64,000 bases of DNA from Candidatus Methylomirabilota bacterium (GCA_035315345.1 DATFYA010000073.1:1-64000); one strand, 5' to 3'; positions 8,331-17,672 are shown, numbered from the stretch's first letter. Numbers and translations: made by a program. Notes: generated by a model not told the origin, from the sequence alone.

Positions 8331-9677
8331 ATGTCCAGGCCATTTGCGCTGCCCGACCTCGGAGAGGGCTTGACCGAGGCGGAGATCGTCGCGGTCCTCG
8401 TGCGGGAAGGCGACGTGATCGCCGAGGACGCTCCGCTGCTCGAGGTGGAGACCGACAAAGCGCAGGTGGAAATCCCCTCGCCGATGGGCGGCCGGGTGGA
8501 GAAGATCCACGTCTCGCCTGGCCAGACCGTGAAGGTCGGTACCGTGCTGGTGACCTTCGCCGACGACGGCGCGTCGGCGCAGCCGGCTGCCGCGGCCGGC
8601 GACGCGGCTCATCGGAAGCCGACGGCTGCGCCACCCCGGCGGGCGGCACCGGGTCAATCGTCTCCGGCGCCGGCCGAGCCGTCCGCGGCGCCTCGGCCAT
8701 CGGCGGCGCCGGCTCCCGCCGCGGGCCCCGTGGCCGCCACCCCGGCCACGCGCCGACTCGCGCGCGAGCTGGGCGTGGCACTCCCGGGCGTCCGCGGCAC
8801 CGGGCCGGGCGGCCGGATCGTCGACGACGACGTGCGGGCCGCGGCGGCACGGGCGGGCCAGCCGACGGCCGTCGCGCCGGCGGAGCGCGCGAAACCGGCC
8901 GCGCCCGCGGCACCGGCCAAGCCGCTGGCCGGCGTCGGCCTGGAGCCGCCGCCCCTACCGCGATTCGAGCAGTGGGGACCCGTCGAGCGCACGCCCCTGT
9001 CGCACCTCCGCCGGACCATCGCGGAGCGCATGACGCTGTCGGCCACGCTGATTCCGCACGTCACGCACTTCGACCGCGCCGATATCACGGACCTGGACGC
9101 GATCATCACCCGCAACCTCGAGGCCGCGCGCGCCCAGGGCGTCACGCTGACCCTGACCGGCTTCCTGCTCAAGGCCACCGCGCTGGCGCTGCGGAGCCAT
9201 CCCCAGTTCAACGCGAGCCTCGATCCCGCCGCCGGGGAGATGATCCTCAAGCGCTACTACCACGTCGGCGTGGCGGTGGCCACCGAGCGCGGCCTCATCG
9301 TGCCGGTGCTGCGCGACGTCGATCGCAAGCCGGTGCTCGAGGTCGCGCGAGAGCTGGGTGCGCTGGCCCAGCGCGTTCGCGAGGGCAAGGCCACGCTCGA
9401 CGATCTGCGCGGGGGCACCTTCACCATCACCAACATCGGCGCGCTCGGCGGCACCGCCGCGATCCCGATCATCAACTATCCGGAGGTCGCCATCCTGGGC
9501 GTGGCCCGGGCCCGCCAGGAACCGGTCGTGCGTCAGGGCCAGATCGTCCCGCGGCTGATCCTGCCGCTGACCCTCACCTTCGATCACCGCATCGCCGACG
9601 GGGCGGACGGCGCGCGCCTCGCCACCGACATCGTGCAGCGGCTCGAGGCGCCCGAGCGCCTGCTCTGGGAGTGGTAG
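8331..9677 (+). CDS. pdhC: Dihydrolipoamide acyltransferase (E2) of the 2-oxoacid dehydrogenase complex
   Basis: A 448-residue E2 core. One N-terminal lipoyl domain (1-80) has the lipoylated Lys43 in ETDKAQVE. An Ala/Pro-rich flexible linker follows. The peripheral-subunit-binding domain is at about 130-165 (ATRRLARELGV...GTGPGGRI), then a second linker and the catalytic domain. The catalytic H-x3-D-G motif appears as DHRIADG near 418-424. It takes the acyl group from E1 and transfers it to CoA. The order E1a-E1b-E2-E3 on one transcript is the classical complete complex. Confidence 0.94.
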   Translation: MSRPFALPDLGEGLTEAEIVAVLVREGDVIAEDAPLLEVETDKAQVEIPSPMGGRVEKIHVSPGQTVKVGTVLVTFADDGASAQPAAAAGDAAHRKPTAAPPRRAAPGQSSPAPAEPSAAPRPSAAPAPAAGPVAATPATRRLARELGVALPGVRGTGPGGRIVDDDVRAAAARAGQPTAVAPAERAKPAAPAAPAKPLAGVGLEPPPLPRFEQWGPVERTPLSHLRRTIAERMTLSATLIPHVTHFDRADITDLDAIITRNLEAARAQGVTLTLTGFLLKATALALRSHPQFNASLDPAAGEMILKRYYHVGVAVATERGLIVPVLRDVDRKPVLEVARELGALAQRVREGKATLDDLRGGTFTITNIGALGGTAAIPIINYPEVAILGVARARQEPVVRQGQIVPRLILPLTLTFDHRIADGADGARLATDIVQRLEAPERLLWEW

Positions 9678-9680
9678 CCG

Positions 9681-11072
9681 ATGGTGATGGGTGATCTCGT
9701 CGACGAAGTCGACGTGGCCGTGCTGGGGGGCGGACCCGGCGGCTACTCGGCCGCGTTCCGCTGCGGCGACCTGGGGCTCGAAACGGTGGTCATCGACACG
9801 ACCGGTCGGCTGGGGGGCGCCTGCCTCTACGAGGGCTGCATTCCCAGCAAGGCGCTCCTGCACGTCGCCGCGGTGCTCAGCGAGGCGGGGCGCGCGAAGG
9901 AGTTCGGCGTCGACTTCGGCGAGCCGCGCATCTCGCTCGACCCGCTGCGGAAGTGGAAGCAGGAGCGCGTGGTCGGCAAGCTCGCCCGCGGGCTCGCCTC
10001 GGTGGCCCGCGGGAAGCACGTCGAGGTGGTGGGCGGACGCGGCGTGTTCGAGGACTCGACCACCCTGCGCATCGAGGGCGGCGACGCGCTGCGGAAGATC
10101 CGATTCAAGCACGCCATCGTGGCCACCGGCTCGCGGGCGAGCGCGCTGCCCGGCGTGACGCTCGTCAGCGACCGCCTGATGGACTCCACCGCGGCGCTCG
10201 AGCTGCCCGACATCCCGGAGCGGCTGCTGGTCATCGGCGGGGGCTACATCGGTCTCGAGATGGGCACGGTGTACGCCACGCTGGGCAGTCAGGTGACGCT
10301 CGTCGAGATGACCGACGGGCTCCTGCCGGGGGTGGACCGCGACCTCGTCCAGCCGCTCCAGCGCCGGATCGAGAAGCTGTTCACCGCCGTCCACCTGAAG
10401 ACGAAGGTCACCGCCCTGCGCGAGGCGGGCGGAGCGATCGAGGCGGATTGGGAGGGCCAGGGCACCCAGCGCTTCGACCGGGTCCTGATCGCGGTGGGGC
10501 GGCGCGCGCAGAGCGGCGGGCTGGGCCTCGAGGCCACGCGCGTGCGGCTGGCCGCTCGCACCGGCTTCGTCCAGGTGGACGATCGCTGCCGCACCGACGA
10601 CCCCCACATCTACGCGGTGGGCGACGTCACCGGCGAGCCGATGCTCGCCCACCGAGCCATGCGCCAGGGCAAGGTGGCCGCCGAGGCCATCGCCGGCCAG
10701 CCGTCCGCGTTCGACAACGTGGCCATCCCGGCCGTCGTCTTCACCGATCCCGAGATCGCCTGGTGCGGGCTCAGCGAGGCTCAGGCCAAGGCGCAGGGCA
10801 TCGAGCCCAAGGTCTCGAAATTCCAATGGGCAGCATCCGGCCGTGCCGCGACGATCGGCCGCTCCGACGGCCTCACCAAGCTGGTCGCGGATGCGCAGTC
10901 CGGGCGTGTTGTCGGTGTCGGCATCGTCGGCCCCGGCGCGGGCGAGCTGATCGCGGAGGCCACCCTGGCGGTCGAGACCGCGGCGCTCGTCGAGGACGTC
11001 GCGGCCACCATCCACGCCCACCCGACCTTGTCCGAGACCTTCATGGAAGCGGCCGAGAACCTTCTCGGCTAG
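9681..11072 (+). CDS. lpdA: Dihydrolipoyl dehydrogenase (E3)
   Basis: A 463-residue flavoprotein disulfide reductase. The FAD motif LGGGPGG is near residue 15. The redox-active pair CLYEGC is Cys48/Cys53, the NAD motif GGGYIGLE lies near 180, and the C-terminal catalytic His-Glu dyad is in HAHPTLSE near 447. It reoxidises the dihydrolipoyl arm of E2 and makes NADH. It starts 3 bases after the E2 stop. Length and all catalytic residues are normal. Confidence 0.95.
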   Translation: MVMGDLVDEVDVAVLGGGPGGYSAAFRCGDLGLETVVIDTTGRLGGACLYEGCIPSKALLHVAAVLSEAGRAKEFGVDFGEPRISLDPLRKWKQERVVGKLARGLASVARGKHVEVVGGRGVFEDSTTLRIEGGDALRKIRFKHAIVATGSRASALPGVTLVSDRLMDSTAALELPDIPERLLVIGGGYIGLEMGTVYATLGSQVTLVEMTDGLLPGVDRDLVQPLQRRIEKLFTAVHLKTKVTALREAGGAIEADWEGQGTQRFDRVLIAVGRRAQSGGLGLEATRVRLAARTGFVQVDDRCRTDDPHIYAVGDVTGEPMLAHRAMRQGKVAAEAIAGQPSAFDNVAIPAVVFTDPEIAWCGLSEAQAKAQGIEPKVSKFQWAASGRAATIGRSDGLTKLVADAQSGRVVGVGIVGPGAGELIAEATLAVETAALVEDVAATIHAHPTLSETFMEAAENLLG

Positions 11073-11080
11073 GGCACGCC

Positions 11081-11755
11081 GTGCCCGAGTCGATGCAGGT
11101 GGCGGTCGGCGACTCGAGCGTGACCGCGCTCGTCTATCCGCCGCCGGATCCCGCGCGGGCCAGCGCTACCGTGATCCTCGCCCATGGAGCTGGGCTGCCC
11201 CAGACCAGCGCGTTCATGGTCGACTTCGCCGGCGCGCTGGCCCGCCGCGGCTGCCGGGCCGTCACGTTCAACTTCGCCTACACCGAGCAGCGGCGCCGGC
11301 TACCGGATCGCGCGCCGGTGCTCGAAGCCTGCTTCCGGGATGTGGTCACGGCCGTCCGAGCCCGGCCGGAGCTGGTGTCGCCCCGGCTGGTGATCGGCGG
11401 CAAGTCGATGGGCGGGCGCATGGCCACTCACCTGGCCGCCCAGGGGCTCGCGGCGCTGACCGGCGTCGTGGTCCTGGGCTACCCGCTGCATCCGCCCGGC
11501 CGGCCGGACCAGCTGCGCGTGGAGCACCTGGCGCGCATCCGGCAGCCGCTGCTGGTGGTGCAAGGCGAGCGCGATGCCTTCGGCACGCCGGACGAGCTTC
11601 GGCCCTTCCTCGCGCCGCTCCCCGCCGCGACGATCCACGTGGTCGAAGGCGGCGATCACTCGCTCAAGGTGGCGCGCCGTGGTCCGGTACGGCAGGAGGA
11701 GGTGTTCGAGCGGGTGCAGGACCTGATCGCCCGCTGGATCGCCGAGTTGCCGTGA
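11081..11755 (+). CDS. Alpha/beta hydrolase, KANL3/Tex30-like
   Basis: A 224-residue alpha/beta hydrolase with an oxyanion segment ILAHGAGLPQ, a nucleophile elbow GGKSMGGRM near residue 107, an acid region GERDAFGTP and the catalytic His in GGDHS near 190. This matches the small dienelactone-hydrolase-like KANL3/Tex30 group, whose substrates are unknown. The GTG at 11081 lies 8 bases after lpdA. An in-frame ATG at 11093 is an alternative. It may be read through from the pdh operon, but a role in the complex is not indicated. Confidence 0.85.
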   Translation: MPESMQVAVGDSSVTALVYPPPDPARASATVILAHGAGLPQTSAFMVDFAGALARRGCRAVTFNFAYTEQRRRLPDRAPVLEACFRDVVTAVRARPELVSPRLVIGGKSMGGRMATHLAAQGLAALTGVVVLGYPLHPPGRPDQLRVEHLARIRQPLLVVQGERDAFGTPDELRPFLAPLPAATIHVVEGGDHSLKVARRGPVRQEEVFERVQDLIARWIAELP

Positions 11756-11777
11756 CCGAGCGCTCTCGGCGGTGCGC

Positions 11778-12056
11778 TCAGCGCAGATCGATCTCGACTC
11801 CGCCGACCAGTCCGGCCAGACCGTTGTAGAGCCAGGCCGCGATCAGGGTGATCACGAAGCCCGCCACGCCGTAGAGCACCGGGAAGAACACCACCGCGGC
11901 CATCCCGAAGACGGGGTTGCCGGGATCACGACCTGGCACGCCGCCCATCGTCGCCGCGAACAGCGAGACGAAGGCGCCCATGATCAGGCCGAGGATGACG
12001 TAGAGCAAACCGACGATCTTGGCACAGGACAGGGGACCGACCCGGTTGACGACCAT
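11778..12056 (-). CDS. Small membrane protein, two predicted transmembrane helices
   Basis: A 92-residue protein with a Cys-containing N-terminus (VGPLSCAKI). Hydrophobic helices lie at about 14-36 (GLLYVILGLIMGAFVSLF) and 52-82 (a long AAVVFFPVLYGVAGFVITLIAA stretch, given here in part), and the C-terminus ends in EIDLR. The layout resembles DUF3566-like small membrane proteins; the function is unknown. It lies just downstream of ccdA on the same strand and may be co-transcribed with the thiol-redox pair. A CTCC/GGAGG-type ribosome site precedes its ATG. Confidence 0.75.
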   Translation of the reverse strand: MVVNRVGPLSCAKIVGLLYVILGLIMGAFVSLFAATMGGVPGRDPGNPVFGMAAVVFFPVLYGVAGFVITLIAAWLYNGLAGLVGGVEIDLR

Positions 12057-12074
12057 GCCCGACCTCCTGCTGGG

Positions 12075-12812
12075 TTAGAGGCGCTTCAGCAGCCACTCGG
12101 GAGTGAGGCTGATGGCCCAGGAGTTCAGCAGCACGTAGTAGTTCGTGGCGACGAGGATGCCCACCACCACGAGCAGCACGCCGGCCGCGCGCTCCACCGC
12201 CGGGATGAACGGGCGGTAGCGCTTGAAGAAGCGCAGGAACGCGCCCAGCGCCACCGAGGAGAGCAGGAACGGCAGCCCGAGCCCGGCCGAGTAGGACAGC
12301 AGCAGCGTGATCCCCTGCCCGATGGTCTTGTCGTTGCTGGCGAGGGTCAGGATGGAGCCCAGGATCGGCCCCACGCAGGGCGTCCAGCCAATCGCGAAGG
12401 TCAGCCCGACCAGGAAGGACCCGATGAGCCCGGCCGGCTTGCTCCGGATCTGCATCTGCTGGGTCCGCCCGAAGATGCCGACGCGGAGCACGCCCGCGAT
12501 GTACAGCCCGAACACGATGATCAGCACGCCGCCGCCGATCCGGATCCAGTCCCGGTAGTCCAGCAGGAACTGACCCGCCGCGCTGAAGGACGCGCCCAGG
12601 CTCACGAAGACCACGCTGAAGCCGACGATGAAGGCCACCGAGTGCAGGAGCACGCGGGTCCGCGCCCCCGCGCTGACCTCGTGAGTGAGCCGGTCCACCG
12701 ACATCCCGGTGATGAAGGACAGGTACGACGGGAACAGCGGCAACACGCACGGGGAGAGGAACGAGAAGAGCCCGGCCGAGAAGGCCACCAGGACGCCGAG
12801 GGACTCGCTCAT
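12075..12812 (-). CDS. ccdA: Cytochrome c biogenesis protein CcdA (thiol-disulfide transmembrane transporter)
   Basis: A 245-residue membrane protein with about six helices. The two functional cysteines are in SPCVLP (Cys22) and TPCVGP (Cys146), in the helices that pass electrons from cytoplasmic thioredoxin to the periplasm. CcdA keeps apocytochrome c or other periplasmic thiols reduced, usually by way of a membrane-anchored TlpA/CcmG-like thioredoxin, here the gene just upstream. The ATG at 12812 overlaps the tlpA stop (ATGA), so the two are translationally coupled. The open frame extending to 13598 is not coding upstream of 12812. Confidence 0.94.
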   Translation of the reverse strand: MSESLGVLVAFSAGLFSFLSPCVLPLFPSYLSFITGMSVDRLTHEVSAGARTRVLLHSVAFIVGFSVVFVSLGASFSAAGQFLLDYRDWIRIGGGVLIIVFGLYIAGVLRVGIFGRTQQMQIRSKPAGLIGSFLVGLTFAIGWTPCVGPILGSILTLASNDKTIGQGITLLLSYSAGLGLPFLLSSVALGAFLRFFKRYRPFIPAVERAAGVLLVVVGILVATNYYVLLNSWAISLTPEWLLKRL

Positions 12813-13357
12813 TTGAGCAGCGAGTCCATCAACGCGTGGGCCGCCTTGCCGTCCCACTCGCGCGCGCCGTTGGCGAACAGCACGCGCTTGCCCTGCTTGT
12901 CGATGAGGAAGGTGGACGGCACCGCCCACACCCCGTAGGTCTCCCGCACCGCCATCTTGGGATCGAGCCCGACCGGGAAGGTGATCGCGAACTTCTTCAC
13001 GAACGGATTCACCACGCTCGCCCCCTGTGCGTCGAGGGAGATGGCCAGGACCACCAGGCCGCGATCCTTGTAGGCGCGGTGCAGACGCTCCATGCTCGGC
13101 ATCTCCTCCCGGCACGGCTCGCACCACGTCGCCCAGAAGTTGAGGAACACGACCTTGCCGCGCAGGTCCGCGAGCCGGATCGTGTGGTCGTCGGGCGTGC
13201 GCACCTGGAATTCCGGCGCGTCCTTCACCGGCTTGGGACGGATCAGGGAGAGCGCCGCCACCGGATCCTCGGCGGACATCCCCTCGCGGCTCGGCAGCCA
13301 CGCCCACGCCAGCGCGGCGACCGTGAGCAGCAGCGCCACGACGAGGCGAGATTTCAC
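12809..13357 (-). CDS. TlpA-like membrane-anchored thioredoxin
   Basis: A 182-residue extracytoplasmic thioredoxin. It has an N-terminal membrane anchor or signal (about 3-20, SRLVVALLLTVAALAWAW), then a redoxin domain with FWATWCEPC (Cys79/Cys82) and the cis-Pro loop VPSTFLID. It reduces disulfides outside the cytoplasm and receives electrons from CcdA, encoded next. The GTG at 13357 is chosen because it places the charged residues directly before the hydrophobic anchor; the longer open frame adds a non-typical N-terminus. It diverges from the dtnK-like gene. Confidence 0.92.
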   Translation of the reverse strand: MKSRLVVALLLTVAALAWAWLPSREGMSAEDPVAALSLIRPKPVKDAPEFQVRTPDDHTIRLADLRGKVVFLNFWATWCEPCREEMPSMERLHRAYKDRGLVVLAISLDAQGASVVNPFVKKFAITFPVGLDPKMAVRETYGVWAVPSTFLIDKQGKRVLFANGAREWDGKAAHALMDSLLK

Positions 13358-13443
13358 CGACGCAGTATACACCGCGCGTCCGCCGGCCCACCGCGTCGGG
13401 CCTGGTCCGGAAGCCGCGGATTCTGTGGTACGGTGGTCCACTC

Positions 13444-14616
13444 ATGGCGGCAAGCGCATCCCAGGTTGTCACGATCGTCGCCGATGACCTGACCGGCGCC
13501 TGCGACACCGGCTGCCTGTTCGCGGGAGCCGGACCGGTCGGAGTGATCGCCGAGCCCGATCTGTCGTCCTCGGACCGGCCCGTCATCACCATCGACACCG
13601 AGAGCCGAATGCTGCCCCCCGAGGCGGCCGGTGCCGCGGTGCGCGCGAGCGCACAGCGGCTGCGCCAGCGGCTGGCGACCGGTCACGTCTTCAAGAAGAT
13701 CGACTCGACGATGCGCGGCTCGGTGGCCGCGGAGCTGGCCGCGCTGCTCGAGCACGGCTTCTCCGGCGCGCTCGTCTGCCCCGCGTTCCCGGCTCAGCGG
13801 CGCGTCGTTCGTGATGGTTGCCTCCTCGTCGATTCCGTTCCCGTCCACGAGTCCCCGATCGGCCGCGACCCCGCGTTTCGCGCGACCACCTCGGACATGC
13901 TGGGCCTGCTCGCGGGCGTGCGCCCGGTCGCCCGGCTCGGCCTGGAGGAAGTCCGCGCCGGCCGCGAGAAGGTCGCCCACCGACTCGAGCAGCACCGGGG
14001 CGCGGTGGTCGCCGCCGACGCGGAGACCGACGCCGATCTGGCCGGCCTCGCCGAGGCCGCGCTGATCGTGTCCCGCACCCTCGTCGCGGGATCGGCGGGT
14101 CTCGGCCGGGCCCTGAGCCGCGCGCTCGGCGGCGGCGTGCCGATCGTGCCGCTGCCGCACGGCCGCGCCTGGCTCGTCGTGATCGGCAGCCTGCATCCGA
14201 CCAGCCGCGCCCTCGTGGATGGAGCAGCCCTCTCGGTGCCTGTCGTCGTCGCCGGCTCGCAAAACCATACCGATCCCGCGCCGGCCATCGCGGCGCTGGC
14301 GAGCGGCCGGCCCGCGGTGGTCGCGAGCGTCACGACGCCGGTGTCGCGCGAGGACATCCTGAGAAGCCTCGCGCAGACCGCGACCGAGATCCTCGAGGCG
14401 GCCGCGCCCGATCTCGTGGCGGTCACCGGGGGCGACACCGCCTACGCGCTGATCCGGGCGCTCGGGCCGCGGCGCTTCGACCTCGTCGGCGCCCCGGCCG
14501 ACGGGCTGGCCCTGGGCCGCCTCGTCCTGCGCGGGGGACGTGAGATCTCGCTGCTCACCAAGGCGGGCGGATTCCGCTCGACCGTGTTCGACGCCCTCCT
14601 GGGAGGAACCTCGTGA
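13444..14616 (+). CDS. Four-carbon acid sugar kinase (DUF1537; D-threonate/D-erythronate kinase-like)
   Basis: A 390-residue kinase of the former DUF1537 family, with N-terminal substrate domain IVADDLTGACDTG (about 10-22) and C-terminal nucleotide-binding domain VAVTGGDTAYALIRAL (about 325-340). Such kinases phosphorylate four-carbon sugar acids such as D-threonate or D-erythronate at O4. The partner PdxA-like dehydrogenase starts inside its stop codon (GTGA). Together they form the known D-threonate module that makes dihydroxyacetone phosphate. The exact substrate (threonate, erythronate or another acid) cannot be read from the sequence. Confidence 0.9.
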   Translation: MAASASQVVTIVADDLTGACDTGCLFAGAGPVGVIAEPDLSSSDRPVITIDTESRMLPPEAAGAAVRASAQRLRQRLATGHVFKKIDSTMRGSVAAELAALLEHGFSGALVCPAFPAQRRVVRDGCLLVDSVPVHESPIGRDPAFRATTSDMLGLLAGVRPVARLGLEEVRAGREKVAHRLEQHRGAVVAADAETDADLAGLAEAALIVSRTLVAGSAGLGRALSRALGGGVPIVPLPHGRAWLVVIGSLHPTSRALVDGAALSVPVVVAGSQNHTDPAPAIAALASGRPAVVASVTTPVSREDILRSLAQTATEILEAAAPDLVAVTGGDTAYALIRALGPRRFDLVGAPADGLALGRLVLRGGREISLLTKAGGFRSTVFDALLGGTS

Positions 14617-15650
14617 CCGCCGCTCGCGTTCCCGTGCTCGGCATCACCATGGGCGACCCCGCCGGGGTCGGCCCGGAGATCATCGCCAAGGCGCTGGCGC
14701 AGCCCGAGGTCGCGGCGGCGTGCAAGGCGGTGGTCATCGGCGACCGGTCGGTGATGGAGGCGACGCTGACGCTGCTCCGGTCGCCGCTGCGGTTGCACGC
14801 GGTCAAATCCATCGACGCATGCCGCTTCGAGCCGGGCGCGCTCGAGTGCCTCGACCTGGCCAACGTGGATGCGGCCGCGCTGCCGAAATCCACGGTCAGC
14901 GCCGAGGCCGGCCGCGCCGCGTACGCCTACATCGAGACCGGCGTGCGGCTCTGTCAGGCCGGCGCCATCGACGGCATCGTCACCGCGCCGGTCAACAAGG
15001 AAGCGCTCGCCGCGGCGGGCGTGCAGCACTCCGGGCACACCGAGATCCTGGCCCGGCTCACCGACACGAAGGACTTCGCGATGCTCCTGATGGGCAAGGA
15101 GCTGCGCGTCATCCATGTCACCACCCACGTGGCGCTGCGCCGCGTGCCGGACCTGGTCACCCGCGAGCGCGTCGGCCGCGTCATCCACCTGGCCCAGCAG
15201 ACCATGACCGGCCTGGGCCGCCCGCGGGCCCGCATCGCGGTGTGCGGGCTCAATCCGCACGCGGGCGAGGACGGCCTCTTCGGCGACGAGGAGAAGACGC
15301 AGATCATCCCGGCGGTCGAGGACGCGCGGCGGGCCGGGCTCGACGTGCACGGTCCGCTGCCCGCCGACACGGTCTTCTCCCGCGCCCGCGGGGGCGAGTT
15401 CGACATCGTGGTCGCGATGTACCACGACCAGGGACACGTGCCGGTGAAGACACTCGGCTTCAACTACGACGAGAAGAGCGGCACCTGGACCGGGCTGTCC
15501 GGCGTCAACGTCACGGTCGGGCTGCCGTTCCTCCGCGTGTCGGTCGACCACGGGACCGCGTTCGACCGGGCCTGGAAGGGCATCGCCAATCCCGAGAGCA
15601 TGCTGGAGGCTCTGGACGTCGCGGTGCGCATGCTCGGCGCCCGCGGTTGA
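14613..15650 (+). CDS. pdxA: 4-phospho-(hydroxy)threonate dehydrogenase, PdxA family
   Basis: A 345-residue PdxA-family NAD-dependent, metal-dependent dehydrogenase. Landmarks are GDPAGVGPE near residue 13, GLNPHAGEDGLFGDEE near 213-228 and the metal ligand region YHDQGHVP near 270. Classical PdxA oxidises 4-phosphohydroxythreonate in vitamin B6 synthesis. Members beside DUF1537 kinases (PdxA2) instead oxidise 4-phospho-D-threonate or -erythronate in sugar-acid catabolism. The 4-base overlap with the kinase makes the catabolic role more likely here. The 123-base gap after it leads into the binding-protein genes. Confidence 0.9.
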   Translation: MTAARVPVLGITMGDPAGVGPEIIAKALAQPEVAAACKAVVIGDRSVMEATLTLLRSPLRLHAVKSIDACRFEPGALECLDLANVDAAALPKSTVSAEAGRAAYAYIETGVRLCQAGAIDGIVTAPVNKEALAAAGVQHSGHTEILARLTDTKDFAMLLMGKELRVIHVTTHVALRRVPDLVTRERVGRVIHLAQQTMTGLGRPRARIAVCGLNPHAGEDGLFGDEEKTQIIPAVEDARRAGLDVHGPLPADTVFSRARGGEFDIVVAMYHDQGHVPVKTLGFNYDEKSGTWTGLSGVNVTVGLPFLRVSVDHGTAFDRAWKGIANPESMLEALDVAVRMLGARG

Positions 15651-15773
15651 CACCCGCCATGCCGTCGGGCGCCGACCGACCCAGGCTCCCGCACCGACGA
15701 CATCGGCGGCACCGCCTCGCCCCGCGCTGCGCCGATACCATCATCGAGGCCCTCTAACCCCGACGAGGATTCC

Positions 15774-17573
15774 ATGGACGATCACAACCTCCGCGAGCTG
15801 ATCTCCCAGGTGAAGGCGGGCCATCTCGGCCGTCGTGCGTTCGTTCAGGCCATGATCGGCCTGGGCCTCACCGCGCCGATGGCCGCACAGCTGCTCGCCC
15901 CGGCCGGAGTGGCCCACGCGCAGGCGAAGGCGCCGGCGTTCACCCCGACGAAGCGCGGGGGCGGCGGGCTCCTGAAAGCGCTCTGGTGGCAGGCGCCCAC
16001 GCTGCTGAATCCCCACTTCGCCACCGGCACCAAGGACCAGGACGCCTCGCGCATCTTCTACGAGCCGCTCGCCGCCTTCGATCCCGACGGCAACGTGATC
16101 CCGATCCTCGCCGCGGAGACGCCCAGCGTCCAGAACGGCGGGCTCGCCCGCGATCTCACCTCGGTGACCTGGCGCATCAAGAAGGGCGTGACGTGGCACG
16201 ACGGCAAGCCGCTCACCGCCGACGACGTGGTCTTCACTTACGAGTTCGTCTCGGATCCCGCCACCGCCGCGGTCACCAGCGGGTCGTACCGCGAGATCTC
16301 GAAGCTCGAGAAGGTCGACAGCCACGCCGTCAAGCTCACGTTCAGCAAGCCCCAGCCGTTCTGGGCCGACCCGTTCTGCGGGGTGCGGGGCGCCATCATC
16401 CCCAAGCACGTCTTCGATCCGTTCCGGGGAGCCAAGAGCCGCGAGGCGCCCGCGAACCTTCGTCCGGTCGGGACCGGCGCCTACAAGCTCGTCGACTTCA
16501 AGCCGGGCGACACGGTGCGGGGCGAGGCGAATGCCGCGTATCACGTGCCGAACCGGCCCTTCTTCGACGCGATCGAGATGAAGGGCGGCGGCGACGCGGC
16601 CTCCGCCGCGCGGGCGGTGCTGCAGACCGGCGAATACGACTACGCGTGGAACCTGCAGGTCGAGGACGACCTCCTGCGCCGGCTCGAGCAGGGCGGCAAG
16701 GGACGCGTCAACATCTGGCCCACCGGCAATCCCGAGCACATGCAGTGCAACTTCAGCGACCCGTGGACCGACGTGGAGGGCGAGCGGTCGCACGTGAAGA
16801 CCGCGCATCCCGTCCTCTCGGATCCCGCGGTGCGCCAGGCCCTCAACCTGCTGGTGGACCGCTCCGCGGTGCAGGAGGAGATCTACGGCCGCGGCGGGCA
16901 GACCACCGCGAACTTCCTGAACGCGCCCACGCGGTTCTTCTCCAAGAACACCCGGTGGGAGTTCAGCGTGGATCGCGCCAACCAGGTCCTCGACGCGGCC
17001 GGCTGGAAGCGAGGCGGCGACGGCATCCGGGCCAAGGACGGCAAGCGCCTGAAGTTCCTCTTCCAGACCTCGATCAACGCCCCCCGCCAGAAGAACCAGG
17101 CCATCGTCAAGCAGGCCGCGGCCAAGGCGGGCATCGAGATCGAGATCAAGTCCGTGGTGGCCTCGGTGTTCTTCTCCTCGGATGCCGCGAACACCGACAC
17201 CTACCCGCACTTCTACGCCGACCTGCAGATGTACAACACCACCATGACCGCGCCGGACCCCGGCTACTTCATGAACCAGTTCTGCTCGTGGGAGGTCTCG
17301 CAGAAGGCCAACAAGTGGCAGGGCCGCAACGTCACCCGCTTCCGCAGCGACGAGTACGACCGGACCTACAAGGCAGCGGACAGCGAGATCGACCCGGTCA
17401 AGCGGGCGGCCCTGTTCGTCAAGATGAACGACATCGTCATCTCCAACGTGGTGGTGATCCCGGTGCTCTGGCGCAACGGAGTCTCGGGCGCCGCCCACGC
17501 GCTGCAGGGCATGGACCTGACCGGGTGGGATTCCACCTTCTGGCGCCTGCCCTACTGGCACAAGCAGGCATAG
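15774..17573 (+). CDS. ABC transporter substrate-binding protein, family 5 (peptide/nickel/solute type), copy 1
   Basis: A 599-residue SBP_bac_5 protein. It has an RR-containing, Tat-like signal (LGRRAFVQAMIGLGL, about 22-36) ending near AHAQA, then the typical domain with FEP-type entry (RIFYEPLAAFDPDG near 90) and VTWHDGKPLTADDVVFTYEF near 140. It would bind a solute in the periplasm and hand it to the DppB/C-type permeases encoded downstream. A close paralogue of the same length follows directly, so this is a tandem duplication. Ligands of the family range from peptides to sugars and opines; proximity to the DtnK-PdxA pair leaves a sugar-acid link possible but unproved. Confidence 0.92.
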   Translation: MDDHNLRELISQVKAGHLGRRAFVQAMIGLGLTAPMAAQLLAPAGVAHAQAKAPAFTPTKRGGGGLLKALWWQAPTLLNPHFATGTKDQDASRIFYEPLAAFDPDGNVIPILAAETPSVQNGGLARDLTSVTWRIKKGVTWHDGKPLTADDVVFTYEFVSDPATAAVTSGSYREISKLEKVDSHAVKLTFSKPQPFWADPFCGVRGAIIPKHVFDPFRGAKSREAPANLRPVGTGAYKLVDFKPGDTVRGEANAAYHVPNRPFFDAIEMKGGGDAASAARAVLQTGEYDYAWNLQVEDDLLRRLEQGGKGRVNIWPTGNPEHMQCNFSDPWTDVEGERSHVKTAHPVLSDPAVRQALNLLVDRSAVQEEIYGRGGQTTANFLNAPTRFFSKNTRWEFSVDRANQVLDAAGWKRGGDGIRAKDGKRLKFLFQTSINAPRQKNQAIVKQAAAKAGIEIEIKSVVASVFFSSDAANTDTYPHFYADLQMYNTTMTAPDPGYFMNQFCSWEVSQKANKWQGRNVTRFRSDEYDRTYKAADSEIDPVKRAALFVKMNDIVISNVVVIPVLWRNGVSGAAHALQGMDLTGWDSTFWRLPYWHKQA

Positions 17574-17593
17574 CGTGGAACCTGGCGGTGAAC

Positions 17594-17624
17594 TTGACAG
17601 TTTCGGCCGCGAGCCGTATATAAG
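17594..17624 (+). promoter_or_regulatory. Sigma-70-like promoter for the second binding-protein gene
   Basis: TTGACA (17594-17599) is separated by 17 bases from TATATA (17617-17622), which runs on as TATATAAG. The -35 is a full consensus match. It lies about 50 bases upstream of an AGGAGG ribosome site and the ATG at 17673. This gives copy 2 and the permeases their own transcription start. Confidence 0.7.
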
Positions 17625-17672
17625 GCCATTCCAACCGGTCGCCGCCGACCCATTCTCTCAGGAGGACCACCG

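Noticed and set aside
17573-17672. A riboswitch before the second binding-protein gene
   Set aside because: Only a promoter and ribosome site can be recognised in 100 bases; there is no room or sign of a known riboswitch fold.
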